DNA of 64,000 bases from Cordylochernes scorpioides (lineage: Eukaryota; Arthropoda; Arachnida; Pseudoscorpiones; Chernetidae): positions 14,807,570 through 14,871,569 of the forward strand of contig CP092870.1 in the NCBI GenBank assembly GCA_030710605.1. Reading direction: 5' to 3'. The stretch's first letter is position 1, and each line of letters begins with the position of its first letter. Below are positions 10,970 to 23,004 of the stretch, piece after piece. Made by a program: the position numbers and the translations under genes. The notes under the pieces are model-generated. The model saw nothing but the letters and a program-made list of their open reading frames with translations. It was not told the origin of the DNA and did not search any database.

Positions 10970-12970
10970 ATGTAACTACATCTGCCCCGCCCGCACGAAC
11001 AATGAAACACTCAGACAACCACTCTGTGTCTGCACTAATGTATTCAATGATGGCGCGGCCATTCTCAAGTTTACGTCCACCCCGCCCGCACGAACAATGA
11101 AACACTCAGACAACCACCCTGTGTCTGCACTAATGTATTCAATGATGGTGCGGCCATTCTCAAGTTTATGTCCACCCCGCCCGTACAAACAATGTAACCC
11201 CAGACAACCACTCTGTGTCTGCACTAATGTATTCAATGATGGTGCGGCCATTCTCAAGTTTACGTCCACCCCGCCCGCACGAACAATGAAACACTCAGAC
11301 AACCACTCTGTGTCTGCACTAATGTATTCAATGATGGTGCGGCCATTCTCAAGTTTATGTCCACCCCGCCCGTACAAACAATGTAACCCCAGACAACCAC
11401 TCTGTGTCTGCACTAATGTATTCAATGATGGTGCGGCCATTCTCAAGTTTATGTCCACCCCGCCCGTACAAACAATGTAACCCCAGACAACCACCCTGTG
11501 TCTGCACTAATGTATTCAATGATGGTGCGGCCATTCTCGAGTTTACGTCCACCCGACCCGTACAAACAATGTAACCCCAGACAACCACCCTGTGTCTGCA
11601 CTAATGTATTCAATGATGGTGCGGCCATTCTCAAGTTTACGTCCACCCCACCCGTACAAACAATGAAACACTCAGACAACCACTCTGTGTCTGCACTAAT
11701 GTATTCAATGATGGTGCGGCCATTCTCAAGTTTACGTCCACCCCACCCGTACAAACAATGAAACACTCAGACAACCATTCTGTGTCTGCACTAATGTATT
11801 CAATGATGGTGCGGCCATTCTCAAGTTTACGTCCACCCCACCCGTACAAACAATGTAACCCCAGATAACCACCCTGTGTCTGCACTAATGTATTCAATGA
11901 TGGTGCGGCCATTCTCAAGTTTACGTCCACCCCGCCCGTACAAACAATGTAATCTCAGACAACCACCCTGTTGCTCCACTAATGTATTCAATAATGGCGC
12001 GGCCATTCTCAAGTTTACGGCTACCGCACTCGTACAAACAATGTAACCCCAGATAACCACCCTGTGACTCCACTAATGTATTGAATGATGGCGCGGCCAT
12101 TCTCAAGTTTACGTCCACCCCGCCCGTACAAACAATGTAACCCCAGACAACCACCCTGTGTCTTCGCTAATATATTGAATGATGGTGCGGCCATTCTCAA
12201 GTTTACGTCCACCCCACCCGTACAAACAATGTAACCCCAGACAACCACCCTGAGGCTCCACTAATGTATTCAATGATGGCGCGGCCATTCTCAAGTTTAC
12301 GTCCACCCCGCCCGTACAAACAATATAACCCTAGATAACCACCCTGTGTCTCCACTAATGTATTCAATGATGGTGCGGCCATTCTCAAGTTTACGTCCAC
12401 CCCGCCCGTACAAACAATGTAACCCCAGACAACCACCCTGTGTCTCCACTAATGTATTCAATGATGGTGCGGCCATTCTCAAGTTTACGTCCACCCCGCC
12501 CGTACAAACAATGTAACCCCAGACAACCACCCTGTGTCTGCACTAATGTATTCAATGATGGTGCGGCCATTCTCAAGTTTACGTCCATCCCGCCCGTACA
12601 AACAATGTAATCTCAGACAACCACCCTGTTGCTCCACTAATGTATTCAATGATGGCGCGGCCATTCTCAAGCTCACGGCTACCGCACTCGTACAAACAAT
12701 GTAACCATAGTTGACCACCCTGTGACTCCACTAATTTATTGAATGATGGCGCGGCCATTCTCAAGTTTACGTCCACCCCGCCCGTACAAACAATGTAACC
12801 CCAGACAACCACCCTGTGTTTCCGCTAATATATTGAATGATGGTGCGGCCATTCTCAAGTTTACGTCCACCCCACCCGTACAAACAATGTAACCCCAGAC
12901 AACCACCCTGAGGCTCCACTAATGTATTCAATGATGGCGCGGCCATTCTCAAGTTTACGGCTACCCCTAC
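10970..12970. repeat. 94-bp minisatellite with 7-unit higher-order period
   Basis: About 21 tandem copies of a 94-bp unit containing GATGGTGCGGCCATTCTC and ACAAACAATGTAACCCCAG. Unit variants recur: CTACCGCACT occurs at 12021 and 12679, and TGAGGCTCCA at 12251 and 12909, each exactly 658 bases (7 x 94) apart, so the right half is a higher-order repeat of seven monomers. The left half alternates two unit types (GAAACACTCAG and GTAACCCCAG). Because 94 is not a multiple of 3, each copy shifts frame, which produces the many overlapping open frames on both strands. I do not regard these as genes. Confidence 0.95.
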
Positions 12971-13744
12971 TCAGGGTAACAGCCCATTCCAATGAACTTA
13001 ATTGCTACTTTTATTGATGCTGAGTGGACCCTGTAATTTAGGTGTCCCCGAGGTCCCTAATGTAAGGGCTTCGACCATACACCTCCGCTTCCCACTCCGC
13101 TGTAACTTGTCACCGGTGGACGTAATTCGTCACAGAAGCTTGGTAGACCTACTTCTTATTAGCAGCGAAGATCTTCACTGAAAAATACTATCGTTAAATA
13201 GGTCTGGCTATAGATATTGTTGGCTTCTGGGGATATTGAACTTGGGGTAATCATTCGCAAGTGTGTGTAACCTTTTCATTCAGTTAGAATTCTAAGATCG
13301 GGAAATACGTTGTGTTGCTGGAGACCCGCTGGCGATTCCCCACCAAACTCTGCAGCGGTGGCGCCATGTACATATTCACACATTATGCGTCTGTGTGTAT
13401 ATATTTATTTCCTTTTGTTTAGAATTATCTTTTAGGATAATGTGGATGTATATCGTACTCCAACCAAAATTAGAAATTTCGGTTTAGAAATAGATCAAAT
13501 TCGACAAATCTTTTAGAGCAAGTAATGATATATAATAATATAGTAAAAATATTGTCCTGAGAAGTATTATTAATTTGTAGATTGTATAAATCATTCGTAT
13601 TTTTACAATTCAAAAGTTTCTCTCTTCATGGAAATGATTACATTTTTTATGCATATATTAGAGTGCAAGTATAGAGTACTTCTAATTGTAAAATATTCAT
13701 AACGCGAAAATGTTTCTTTTTAAAATATTTTTTTTTTTTTGCCC
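12971..13744. other. Unassigned stretch after minisatellite
   Basis: The first 400 bases have balanced composition with no frame, then the sequence is AT-rich. No shared repeat recognised. Confidence 0.3.
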
Positions 13745-14060
13745 CTAAAATACATTGAGAAAAATATTGAAAGGATCTGACTCATCCTTGGTGAGCCTTC
13801 TCAGCGGTGTCCCTAGTTTAATCCACCAATCCGCTCTAATTTGTGTTTGTTGGGTATTTTTGCTTCTATAATTCCGTCATTTTAGAGAGAGGAATTATCT
13901 CTCTTATAAATATATACATTAAATAACACATATCTAATTTTTCTTTAAAATTTCTATAAAAATAGATACTTCGGCCAGTTAAGGTTTTATTTTCTAAACG
14001 TTTCAACAAAAATCTTATGTCTTTATAAGGATAAATAAATAAATATTTTATTAATTCAGT
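13745..14060. repeat. Fragments of repeat families e and d
   Basis: 13745-13860 resembles family e (AAAATATTGAAAGGATCTGA). 13965-14050 contains ACTTCGGCCAGTTAAGGTTT and GTTTCAACAAAAA, shared with 17080-17160. On the minus strand the latter reads as a decayed hammerhead-like piece (TGTTGAAACGTTT). Confidence 0.4.
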
Positions 14061-14834
14061 TTTGAGTTATAAGATTCTTTCAAAAAAAATTGGAGAAAGT
14101 ATCTTCATCTCAAACTAAATATACTCAACAAAATCGAATACTTAGCATATAAGCAATAGATTATTAGAGAGTAGAGGGACTTAGAACTTTGAAATCAAAT
14201 AAAACGCTTTAGTATTTGAGTTTATTCATAGTTTAAACGATAGACCCTATTGAAATGCAATAGTGCAGAAGCTTCTCCGGAGCATATCTTGACATGCTCA
14301 GAACTGACAATAGAAGACCTATTTTCCAGGCCTATAACTACCATCGCAAAATTGGAGAGGAGTGGACTTCAGGAATTGGTTTAACCATGGAGATAAGCAA
14401 CACCACCACGATAGATCATTTTCTGAAAACATCTTGAACATTTCTGAGTATATGGAACGCTTCACGATTTTGCGTGTCATCCTTGCGCAGGGGCCATGCA
14501 TTTCTAAGTATCTTCAAACATCGCTCTGTCTCATGAAAAATGATCAGTTATCTACATGGAAGCTGTAAGACCCTCCCTAGGTACGATTTCTGCCAAACTC
14601 TGCGTTCGGAATCCATTGACAATCTTGAAGGCGAAACATCCATATTTGGACTTCCATTGTCGAGGATTAATATATGACTGTATGAATTAAATATATCGTA
14701 CATTGGAATGAGATCTATTACCTAATTTACATAGCTAACAGGAAAATCATATATTTTTACAATATTCATAATATATTATTATATATTTTTAATATTCTCT
14801 CATTATACATAGTGTCATATATATATATATATAT
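14061..14834. other. Unassigned stretch ending in an AT run
   Basis: No supported gene. Overlapping short frames at 14319-14568 lie on opposite strands and have no domain. An (AT)n run ends directly at the next repeat. Confidence 0.3.
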
Positions 14835-14985
14835 CGTTCGTGTATGCCTTTTCTTGATTTACAAATAAATTGGGTTGCCCAAATATCAGGGAACAGGTTA
14901 AATCAATCAATAGTTGATTTCTGTTCCACCAGATGGCGCTCTGCCTTCTGTAAAGCACATCTGGTGAGGATATGCCATTTTTATT
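14835..14985 (+). mobile_element. Hammerhead-family repeat, truncated at the cleavage site (family a)
   Basis: This copy starts at CGTTCGTGTATGCC, directly after an (AT)n run. In full copies this is the ribozyme cleavage region (GTT then CGTGG). It then follows the family through the ATCAGGGAACAGG block and the CTCF-like block to GAGGATATGCC. The upstream ribozyme half is absent. Confidence 0.6.
14926..14940 (+). promoter_or_regulatory. CTCF core-motif match in repeat
   Basis: CCACCAGATGGCGCT fits the CTCF core consensus; it differs from the copy at 658 only at an ambiguous consensus position. Confidence 0.45.
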
Positions 14986-15954
14986 TTTAATATATATATA
15001 TATCTTTTTTAAAATAGTAGGTGTCTGTATGTGCAGACTGTGCACTTTTGCATGACAAGATGTCAATAAAATTATTTTAATTGACACTTGTCTAATTTTA
15101 CAGGTTTTTTTTTTTTTTTTTTTTTAGTTTTGACTATTACTTTATTTATTTGAAACTCTTCATACGCTACTATACATCAAATTAGAGGAACCCTGGATCG
15201 GCAGTAGTGACCCTCTCTCTACATCAGATAGCTATTCTACCAATTCCATTGGTAAACAGATCAACTTGCTTTGAACCTATCCTGCTTATAAGGATGTATT
15301 TTATTGGATAAAGTATAAGTTAAGGTGAGGAATATAAGAATAAATGGTCGATATGTAAGTGATAGCAGAAAATAGCAAATTTTTTCACTCCAAATATTCC
15401 TCAGCAAAACCAGTGTGTGTATTGGAGCAATTAAAACTAAAGGAAGGTTTCCTCCTCTCTCGGTGTAAATATTTAACTTGGGCTGAGCCGTCTTGGAGGA
15501 TTTCTTCATTAACTCCTGGAGACCCCACAGGCTGCTTTTTTATCAGCACAACCTTTGGGAGATTTCCAAAACACGTAATTATTCATTTTAAATATATTAT
15601 ATTCAGTTAAGTTATAAAATATAGAGTTATAGAAGAGCTCTTTATAATGATAACAATATATAAAATTCTCAAATGTTCATTTTTTCATAGTTGTTCTAAA
15701 ATTATTTCAATTTTTTGTGATTTCCTGATTTATAGAATTTTTTCAAGATATAATTAACTTGTCGATAGGTCAGAACTATATGAATATGAAAAATTTATAA
15801 ATTCTGATTATTTATTTATATTCGTAATAATTCTGTTAGAGAAGTCATATGTAAAATGTGCAGGGTTATGTTGTTATTAAGAATAATTACATTTAGATGT
15901 TTGAAATAAATATTAGTTTTAAACACTGTCATTTGTAACAAATGAAGACATTAA
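14986..15954. other. Unassigned AT-rich stretch
   Basis: Contains a T-run at 15107-15125. No gene or shared repeat recognised. Confidence 0.3.
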
Positions 15955-16310
15955 GACGTTAATGTTTCTTTTCACAAATAAACAAACTTCTACTGTCCTT
16001 ACTGCGATTAAAAAATATATTGGGAAGGCTCGGCTCATCAGTGGTGAATCCTTCCAGCGGTTTCGCCAATTTAATCTACCAGACCGCTTCTTTAGCTCTA
16101 ATACTATATTGAATCATTCAACTTATATATGCTACACTGAAGGTGAAATCTTAGAAATGGTATTTAGGCAAAATATGGACATAAGCTTTTAGGACAGTAG
16201 AATTATATTTAACATTTGCATCGAGCAATGCTCTTCCGCAAACAATAAGGACAAGTTAGGCATAAATAATACAAATCAATAACGCGCCATCTATATATAA
16301 AAAATGAAAA
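15955..16310. repeat. Short interspersed repeat family e, fullest copy
   Basis: Runs from CTGTCCTTACTGCGAT through GCTCGGCTCATCAGTGG, the TAGACCGCTTC-like block, AAATGGTATTTAGGC and TGCATCGAGCAATGCTCTTC to GCGCCATCTATAT. It ends with the GCGCCATCT block that many unrelated repeats here share. No protein. Confidence 0.5.
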
Positions 16311-16697
16311 CATTTAGACGTGAATGTTTCTTTTCGCCAATAATGATATTCACGGAAGAAGTCGGACGAATATTTTGTATATAATTTCATTGATTCTTAC
16401 CTTTTAATAAACTTGGGATGGGGGAGGTCGTAATTAGACATTTAGCCAGAGGAATAAATCTCCTCGTGAGATAGATCTGACGTGAGGACGTGGGGTTCTA
16501 ATTAACAATTGATCCAGCATGCTCCACTCATGGCCTGTCCAACATTCTATTCATTCTCCTCCTGTTTACATCTCTAGGGTGTTGTCTAATTCCTCTCAGT
16601 AAAACGGTCCTGCAGCCTGCACTATAAACTTGCCCGAGAAATAGCTGTTTACCTCTAAATAACTTACTTAAACCATCTAAAACAATTGGTAACCAGT
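16311..16697. other. Unassigned stretch
   Basis: No gene or shared repeat recognised. Confidence 0.3.
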
Positions 16698-16853
16698 TAT
16701 CTCTATTTGTGATGCACTAGCGCGCCATCTGTTATCAAAATTCGAAACTATTAAAGACGCGTATGATTCTTTTTGAAATTAGTATAATTTTTTTTATTTT
16801 AAAAAGAATCATACGCGTCTTTAATAGTTTCGAATTTTGATATCTCTATTTGT
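16698..16853. mobile_element. Fold-back insertion with 13-bp target duplication (family c)
   Basis: A 130-bp insertion (16711-16840) is flanked by TATCTCTATTTGT at 16698-16710 and again at 16841-16853. Inside are perfect 41-base inverted arms (16734-16774 and 16801-16841, the last base lying in the repeat) containing AGACGCGTATGATTC. A related copy is at 22586-22691. The long, variable-size target duplication plus internal inversion is what target-primed retrotransposition with inversion leaves. No protein is encoded. Confidence 0.8.
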
Positions 16854-17069
16854 ATTAAGGAATCCAAACATTGTCTTCATCAAGAGAAACCCGATCACTG
16901 CTAGGGAAGAATTTTTTTTCACAATGATATTGTTATTATATTTTACATAATATCATTAATTACTAAACATGTAAACTTCAAAACTCAGTTGTTTCAATAC
17001 TATATCATGCTTGTTACATTTTTGCCGAACCATAAACCTAAATCCTATTCCTAACTACATGTCATAGGT

Positions 17070-17235
17070 CTCAATTTTTCTTTATAAAATAGACAGTTCG
17101 GTCAGTTAAAAGTTTTATTTTCTCAACCTTTCAACAAATATATTTTGTCTTCCTCAAGAGAAATAAATAAATCATTTGGCAAAGCGTTAAAAAATTGTTC
17201 TCTGTTAACTGGCCGAAGTGTCTAATTTATAAAGA
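17070..17235. repeat. Inverted pair of repeat family d
   Basis: The left end (TTCTTTATAAAATAGACA, then GTCAGTTAAAAG) is repeated in reverse complement at the right (TAACTGGCCGAAGTGTC, then TTATAAAGAA). Between them, on the minus strand, TTGAGGA, a short AGACAAA/TTTGTT stem and GAAA follow each other as in a decayed hammerhead. Confidence 0.5.
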
Positions 17236-18495
17236 AATAGGAATGCTGGTCAAGCAACCTCTATATTCAAGATAGGTCCACACACATATGTCTCTCCATA
17301 TGTTGTTTCTAACGCCTGTAGAAGTTTCAGTAATATATAGGCCGTCTGTCGAAAAGCCTCAACAAGAACCCAGAGTCGAAACTCGCCGTGAGTCGTTTTT
17401 TTTTTAATGTATTACTTAACTCTTCCTACACAAACCAATCAATGTATAACCAAGTGGCGCCTTGTAAGTGTTGTGTTGTGCCCGTTGTTTTGTCAATAAT
17501 CCACTCTGAGTTGTCGGAGCTCCCTTAGTACCGGTTTTATTTATAACCAGTGCCGGAACATAAAGAGAATACCACACACAACCAGACGCGGAGATACTCC
17601 TCAGCTCGCAGCCAAAACCGAAACCAAACCGCCGGGTTCCAGTCTCGGCCGGTTCCCACCGCCACACTAGCGCCGCCAGGCGCGAAGTGGCGTGAGGATT
17701 CTCGCCTGAACCCTCAACAGTAAGTACATAGGTTGAACCTTTTCTACATGTAGAAGACATGGCTGTGGTCTATGTCATCACAAACTCTCCACTACTATGT
17801 GTACTCTCTCTCTCCAGGGCAGAAAACGAGATTGAACGAGACGACACCCAGTGGGATTCTTCTGATACAAATAACTTATTTTGTTTGTATACATTTTACT
17901 CTCTCTAAATAATTCTAACCCTATACAATCTTATATGTACGGATGATAAAAGTATATTCAATCTCAATCTCTCTCTTTCCCTGGCGGGATATATGCAATA
18001 CAAACCCTCTAACGTTTAAAATACATAAACATCACATTAAGTCGATATTTATTTTTGGAGCTTCTCTAATAGACCATACCTCATTAGAAAATTGCTATTT
18101 ATCAAAGTGTTACAGCTTTAGTTATCATATCCTACCACCATCGTTTTAATGTTGATCGAATTGCTTTCTAGATGGTAGAAGAAAACATTTACATACTTCA
18201 CTCAAATTTACTCAACTCATATCTCGTTCAAATCATCACATTGCTTTCTTTTCTAAAAAGCTTATCTTAAAGCTCTAATGACTCTTTTTAACAACTCTTT
18301 ATTTTTGCGTAAAAAGGAAAAGTATTAAAATAGTTAATATAATTAGTTCAAAATATATATTCATTAAAAATGTTATTCATTCTTTGTTCAAATTATCGAA
18401 TTATTGTAGATGTAAAATTTGGGCGTTACATAGTGAGGGTTGATGGGGAGGGACATAGGGAGAAAGCCCATGTACAGGCGCTCCGGACATTTTTA
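17236..18495. other. Unassigned, with GC-rich patch 17480-17720
   Basis: The GC-rich patch has a minus-strand open frame at 17416-17760 without recognisable domains. It looks like part of an LTR or untranslated region rather than a gene, but there is no second copy in the window to test this. The rest is AT-rich. Confidence 0.25.
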
Positions 18496-18499
18496 CATA

Positions 18500-18845
18500 T
18501 TGCATCTATTTACATGTAAAAATAGTAAAAAGGTGAATTTGTACTTGGATCAGGTAGATAAATTAAGAAAAAAGGTATTTCCTGATTGTGTAACTGAAAG
18601 TTGCTGATGGATTTCGCTATCTATCGGAATAAATATCAACTAATAGTTGATTTTTCATTATTCCAGAATTGGCCAAATATCGTTTCTTTATTAATAAAAA
18701 AAAACGGTATTTGGTCGATTCTGGAATAATTAAAAATCAACGATTAGTTGATATTTTTTTCGATAAATGGCGCAAGCCATCAACAACTTTCAGTTGCACG
18801 ATCAGGAAATACCTTTTTTCTTAATTTATCTACATATACCATCTA
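18500..18845. repeat. Fold-back inverted dimer of hammerhead-repeat family b
   Basis: Two head-to-head copies meet near 18700. Each arm contains TTGGCCAAATATCG or its relative, ATCAACTAATAGTTGAT, a TCGGAATAAATATCAAC block, GCAACTTTCAGTTGC and TTTCCTGAT. The same units occur at 20065-20205 and 58958-59502, where one is joined to a hammerhead ribozyme. Arms are about 160 bases with several mismatches. Confidence 0.75.
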
Positions 18846-19450
18846 TTTACATATACCTTCTTCAAGTTTACGAGTCGTTAGGTGAATAAGTGATATGAAA
18901 GAGATTCGGATTAAAACCAAAGTCAGCCCTATATTCTACAAACTCCCAATATCCTTCAAGATCAAACGTCCCATTTCTATAAATATGTATAAAATGTTTA
19001 AAGAGAGGCTACAGCATCGTATAATAACTGAAAACACAAAAAAGCGAACAAAATAAAACTTCGAAATTCCTGTTAAAATATATCAGTGATTTTATAGTTA
19101 TTGGACTACTGACTGTAATCATTGTTTATCTAACAGCCATGATATAACTTTCTTGTTTCGCACATAAAATGTTTTGCCTAAAGTAAGGTTAATGTATTTA
19201 ATAAACTATACTTTTAAACTCGGATTGTTTGAACAAAGGACCTGTGTATGCTTACAAAATGCGCAAATGAGAAGGAAAAATGAAAATATCTCGAATAGCG
19301 ATCTCCTATATTTTAAAAATTGAAATATTCAAAGCATATATAAACCATATTAAAAGAAGAGGAATTCATGTAGCAATTAATTTTTTTAAATAGTTAAACA
19401 AATAATATTAAAAAGAAGCCCATTAACACGCCATCTGTTATAAGAAATGC
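18846..19450. other. AT-rich stretch, nothing recognised
   Basis: No gene. A short ACACGCCATCTGTTAT block at about 19427 matches the end of family c. Confidence 0.3.
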
Positions 19451-19454
19451 ATTA

Positions 19455-19640
19455 AGTGTGTACGTATGTTTGTGTGCGTGCGTGCGCGTGTGTGTTTGAT
19501 CGTATGTTTGCTTGTTTGTGTGTGTTTGTTTGTGTCTCTTTGTGTATTCGTATGTTTGTTTGTGTCTGTGTGTGTGGTCGTTTGTTTGTGTCTGTGTGCG
19601 CGTGTTTGTGTGGGTGTGTGTGTGCGCGTGTGTTGTTGTG
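19455..19640. repeat. GT-rich simple repeat
   Basis: Imperfect TGTGTGT/GTTTGT sequence about 185 bases long. The overlapping open frames in all three plus frames and on the minus strand come from this low complexity. Confidence 0.9.
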
Positions 19641-20064
19641 GGTGTATATCCAATGGTTCATAGGTGTCATGAGAAACTTAAATTTGCCGACCATGTAGAA
19701 TCTCCTTTGAATATTCACACAGCTAACAAGGGAACTGTGTACCTTAATAAAACGAAGTCATATCTGAAAGAAGCAAGCCCCTCAGACATATTTTATCAGG
19801 GATCTGTTAAGAGAAGATATCTGGTTCTTGTGTGTATATGGCAACAAAAAATAAACCCACACATCATTTAACAAAGTACTCTAAATATTCCACATTCCAG
19901 CGGAACTATGTAAATCTTGGACTCGATGTCTTAATCACAAACAAGAATTTATTAGAATATATCTGTGATTTAATTATTTTTGACCATTGACTGGAATCAT
20001 TGTTTATCTGGCAGCTACGATATAACCCTTTTGTTTGTCAAATAAAATATGTATATGTAAATGT
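19641..20064. other. Unassigned stretch
   Basis: No supported gene. Part of it (GTGATTTAATTATTTTTGAC and following) resembles 19085-19140, suggesting an old duplicated repeat. Confidence 0.3.
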
Positions 20065-20205
20065 GAAAAATAGTACAAAAGTGAATTTGTACCTGGATCA
20101 GGTAGATAAATTATGAAAAAAGGCATTTCCTGATCGTGCAAGCCATCAGCAACTTTCAGTTGCACGATCAGGAAATGCCTTTTTTTCTTAATATATGTAA
20201 ATATG
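20065..20205. repeat. Small fold-back of hammerhead-repeat family b
   Basis: GGCATTTCCTGATCGTGCAA and its reverse complement TTGCACGATCAGGAAATGCC meet around GCCATCAGCAACTTTCAG, forming a compact fold-back. Confidence 0.75.
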
Positions 20206-20470
20206 TCTAAAGTAAGGTAATTGTGTTTAATAATCTTGACGGGTGCTGCGCAGGGGCTCCATCTATGCTTCCTTTCTTCCTGCCGTGAATCCGTATAAGA
20301 CCGGTGGTCTTAATAAAGCTGTGTTGTTGTATTTAATAATCTACAACAACAACAACAAAAAGCCTTTATTGAGGACCTCTCGTCCTATATAGGATTCGCC
20401 AGTTTACAGAGTAATTGAAGAGAAGAGAACTAAGAATACAGAGAGAGTATTTAATAATCTATACTTTTAA
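20206..20470. repeat. Two possible LINE or SINE 3' tails joined at a TTG/CAA run
   Basis: A segment ending AATAAAGCTGTGTTGTTGT is followed by one beginning CAACAACAACAAAAAGCC. Short TTG-type tails facing each other suggest two 3' ends of non-LTR elements. No coding sequence is present to name them. Confidence 0.3.
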
Positions 20471-22049
20471 AAGAAAGTCCATAGATTATTCTAACACATT
20501 CCCATATGCGAATTAATGTAAAGAGAGATTAATTCTGCTATATATATATTTTTTTTAAATCAGTTTTTATTTATTTCCAAAATTTAAATATCATTCCATT
20601 TCTACAAATATGTATAAAATATTTAAAGGCCAGCATATTTCTCTATCTAAAGGTTGAAAACAAACACAAAATAAATAAATAAAACTTTGAAATTCCTGGG
20701 GTAACCATCACAATTTTACATAAAAAATTCTCTTTACCTCGCACCTTAGATAAGAATGTTAACGGAAATAAGTTTAATAAACGTACCTTAATATATTCAG
20801 GTAAAAGCGAGCTACTTCGGTAAAAGGAAATTTATAGAGCGGTGGAATATAAAATTCTATTAGATTCATCAAATATTAAGTAGGAGGAAAATGATATTTA
20901 TTGAGCTAACAAATTAATAAAATATGTATTAGGCAACTCTGTGGCAATGAGATCAATTCGGAAGGCGGATCCCATTCCATCTGTCTCGTCTGCCGAGAAA
21001 TGGCCGTTAGGCCTAGAAAGGTAGTCAATAGATCACCACCTGCTTGGAAAGGAGCTTCTTTCCAAACCTATGGAAATATCAACAAGAACCATAATTATAC
21101 ATTCCTCCAATAGTTTAGCACGAAACCTTAAATGTGTAAAATAAGTAAAGTTTGTGAAAATACCACCAATATTTTAGCATATTTTAATTTCTTAGAAATA
21201 AGAAACATTTATTAAAATTGGAAAAACTTTTGCTCAATATTCGTCAAAAATGTTCTTATTGGCATTTCCGCAAATTGACTTGATAGATTTTTAAATATAT
21301 ATTTTATTTTGCATCTATAATCTCATGCTGATTATTATTTATAAATCTTTGATTCTATAAATTACCCTATAATTTAAACTAAATTGATCATTTTATTTTT
21401 TTATTTCACTTTTTAGGATCCATTTTATTTATTGGAAAGGAGTGTATAATAAAATTTTTAATTTGTTTTCTTTTAAAAATGGTTTGCAATTGCATGTATT
21501 TACTAGAATTCTTGCCCTTTGCACATGTATAGGAAAATTTGGAAGTTATCTAAACTGTAATTCAACATGGAAAGCTGATTTAATCATTCCTAAGAACACC
21601 ATGTGTAAGAATGTTACTTCATCTCTGACAATGTAAACCTTCTATATATAAATATTTTTACTTATACTCGAGCATTATCCCACTTAAGACGGGAAATTTC
21701 ACACAATCATTTATACGGAATTTGTTTACTCTTTTGAGATATTCTAAAAACAAAAATGGTACCCTAATCAGTTTTAATACGCATCCTAATATATGAAAGT
21801 ATATAAGTAGGTAATGGAGCATTAGCTCTTTTAAACGACGGATCAAGAGCAGAAAAGCCTGTTTTCAATTTTATTAATGTTTACCTTATGTTAAATAAAA
21901 TAAAGCATTGACCCGTCACACACACACGTGGGAATGAATATTTCAAGAATATTTAAACCTGAAAAAAGTGTCGATGTGATGAAAGCTAATGGATTTCACG
22001 CCGCTGAAATGTGGCATTACAGAACAAATAAATCGTGCGTCAAGAACCA
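20471..22049. other. AT-rich stretch, nothing recognised
   Basis: No supported gene; short open frames at 21442-21846 have no domains. Confidence 0.3.
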
Positions 22050-22165
22050 TTATGTAATACTCCACCATCATTGCAATACTGCAGAAAAATTGTAATACTC
22101 CAGAACCTCTGCAATACCCCAAAGCCGTTGCGATACTCCACAATCATTGTAATACTCCCCAGCCT
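22050..22165. repeat. Short tandem repeat, unit about 19-20 bp
   Basis: About six imperfect copies of a unit like GTAATACTCCACAATCATT. Confidence 0.75.
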
Positions 22166-22577
22166 GAGGACATCTAGAGCTGCCATAATTGAAGAATAAT
22201 TAGAAGATATCAGAGTCAAATCCCCCAGAGGACGATCCGTCGTAGTTAGCCGGTTGGTTTCCCGCTCTGATTGTGACACGTGAATTCAATCTTTGACAGG
22301 TGGCGCTCAATTAACGCACACGTCATTTATTAGAAATGGGCAGCTGTTCAAATGTCTTCTTAATTTGCTAAGATATTTACCATAGTAATGTATGACGACT
22401 TTATTGGATGTATGGGTAACATGTCTTTAATAATAATATTTCCAGAGTGTTTGTCAAACTGAAATTGTTTTTTAAAATGTGTATTTTTGTATTATTAATG
22501 GACTAAACATAGCAATAGTAAGGATGATAGGAATTGATACATAGAAGTCTGAGATTTTCTACACTCGCTCAATAAAG
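22166..22577. other. Unassigned stretch
   Basis: No gene or shared repeat recognised. Confidence 0.3.
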
Positions 22578-22699
22578 CTAACAATAATAACTATTATAGA
22601 CGCGTATAATTGTTTTAATTTTAAAATAATCATACGCGTCTATAATAGTTTCGTATTTTGATAACAGTTGACGCGCTAATGCATCGTAACACTAACAAT
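22578..22699. mobile_element. Fold-back insertion with 8-bp target duplication (family c)
   Basis: CTAACAAT occurs at 22578-22585 and 22692-22699 around a 106-bp insertion. The insertion holds inverted arms with AGACGCGTATAAT/ATCATACGCGTCT and ends with GCGCTAATGCATC, the reverse of the family-c copy at 16711-16840. Its orientation is opposite to that copy. Confidence 0.75.
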
Positions 22700-22779
22700 G
22701 CAAATCTATAAAATTTAAGATTTCTGGGTTGTCGGAAATGGTCAAATTTTTATATTTCCTTTCAAAGTTGTACTTCCAG

Positions 22780-23004
22780 ACCACGCCTAAAGTTTTGTAG
22801 ACTCAATTAAGTTCACAAAATGTAAAAGTGTACAAAATATACGCAAGCAGCGCCTCTCGCGGCTTCTGGTGAAATTACATTTATAAATTGTAAAAATGCT
22901 AAAAAAATGTGTTCCAAGTATAATAAATTTAATATTTGATTTGAGGATTCAGTAATATAATTTTCCAACGACGTAAAAAAACTTGGCATTTTAATATTAT
23001 TATA
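22780..23004. mobile_element. Helitron-type repeat, left part
   Basis: CGCAAGCAGCGCCTCTCGCG and the following 160 bases recur at 42027-42200. The sequence resumes at 27355-27510 after the Tc1 insertion, matching 42390-42490. The CAGCGCCTCT phrase also occurs inverted inside the Helitron at 32306-33013. Confidence 0.6.

Noticed and set aside
10953-12952. Many open frames of 60-175 codons on both strands
   Set aside because: They are produced by the 94-bp tandem repeat, whose length shifts frame each unit; the same peptide recurs in every frame and there is no gene structure.
9620-16060. CTGATGAGCCGAGCC in repeat family e as a hammerhead
   Set aside because: GGCGAAAC lies on the wrong side of the CTGATGA box with too little room for stems I and III, and one copy has GATA instead of GAAA; a functional hammerhead cannot be drawn.
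17416-17760. Minus-strand 114-codon frame as a gene
   Set aside because: No recognisable domain, biased composition, GC-rich patch resembles untranslated or LTR sequence.
19438-19871. Overlapping open frames on both strands
   Set aside because: Low-complexity GT/CA repeat gives Cys-Val or Thr-His runs; not coding.
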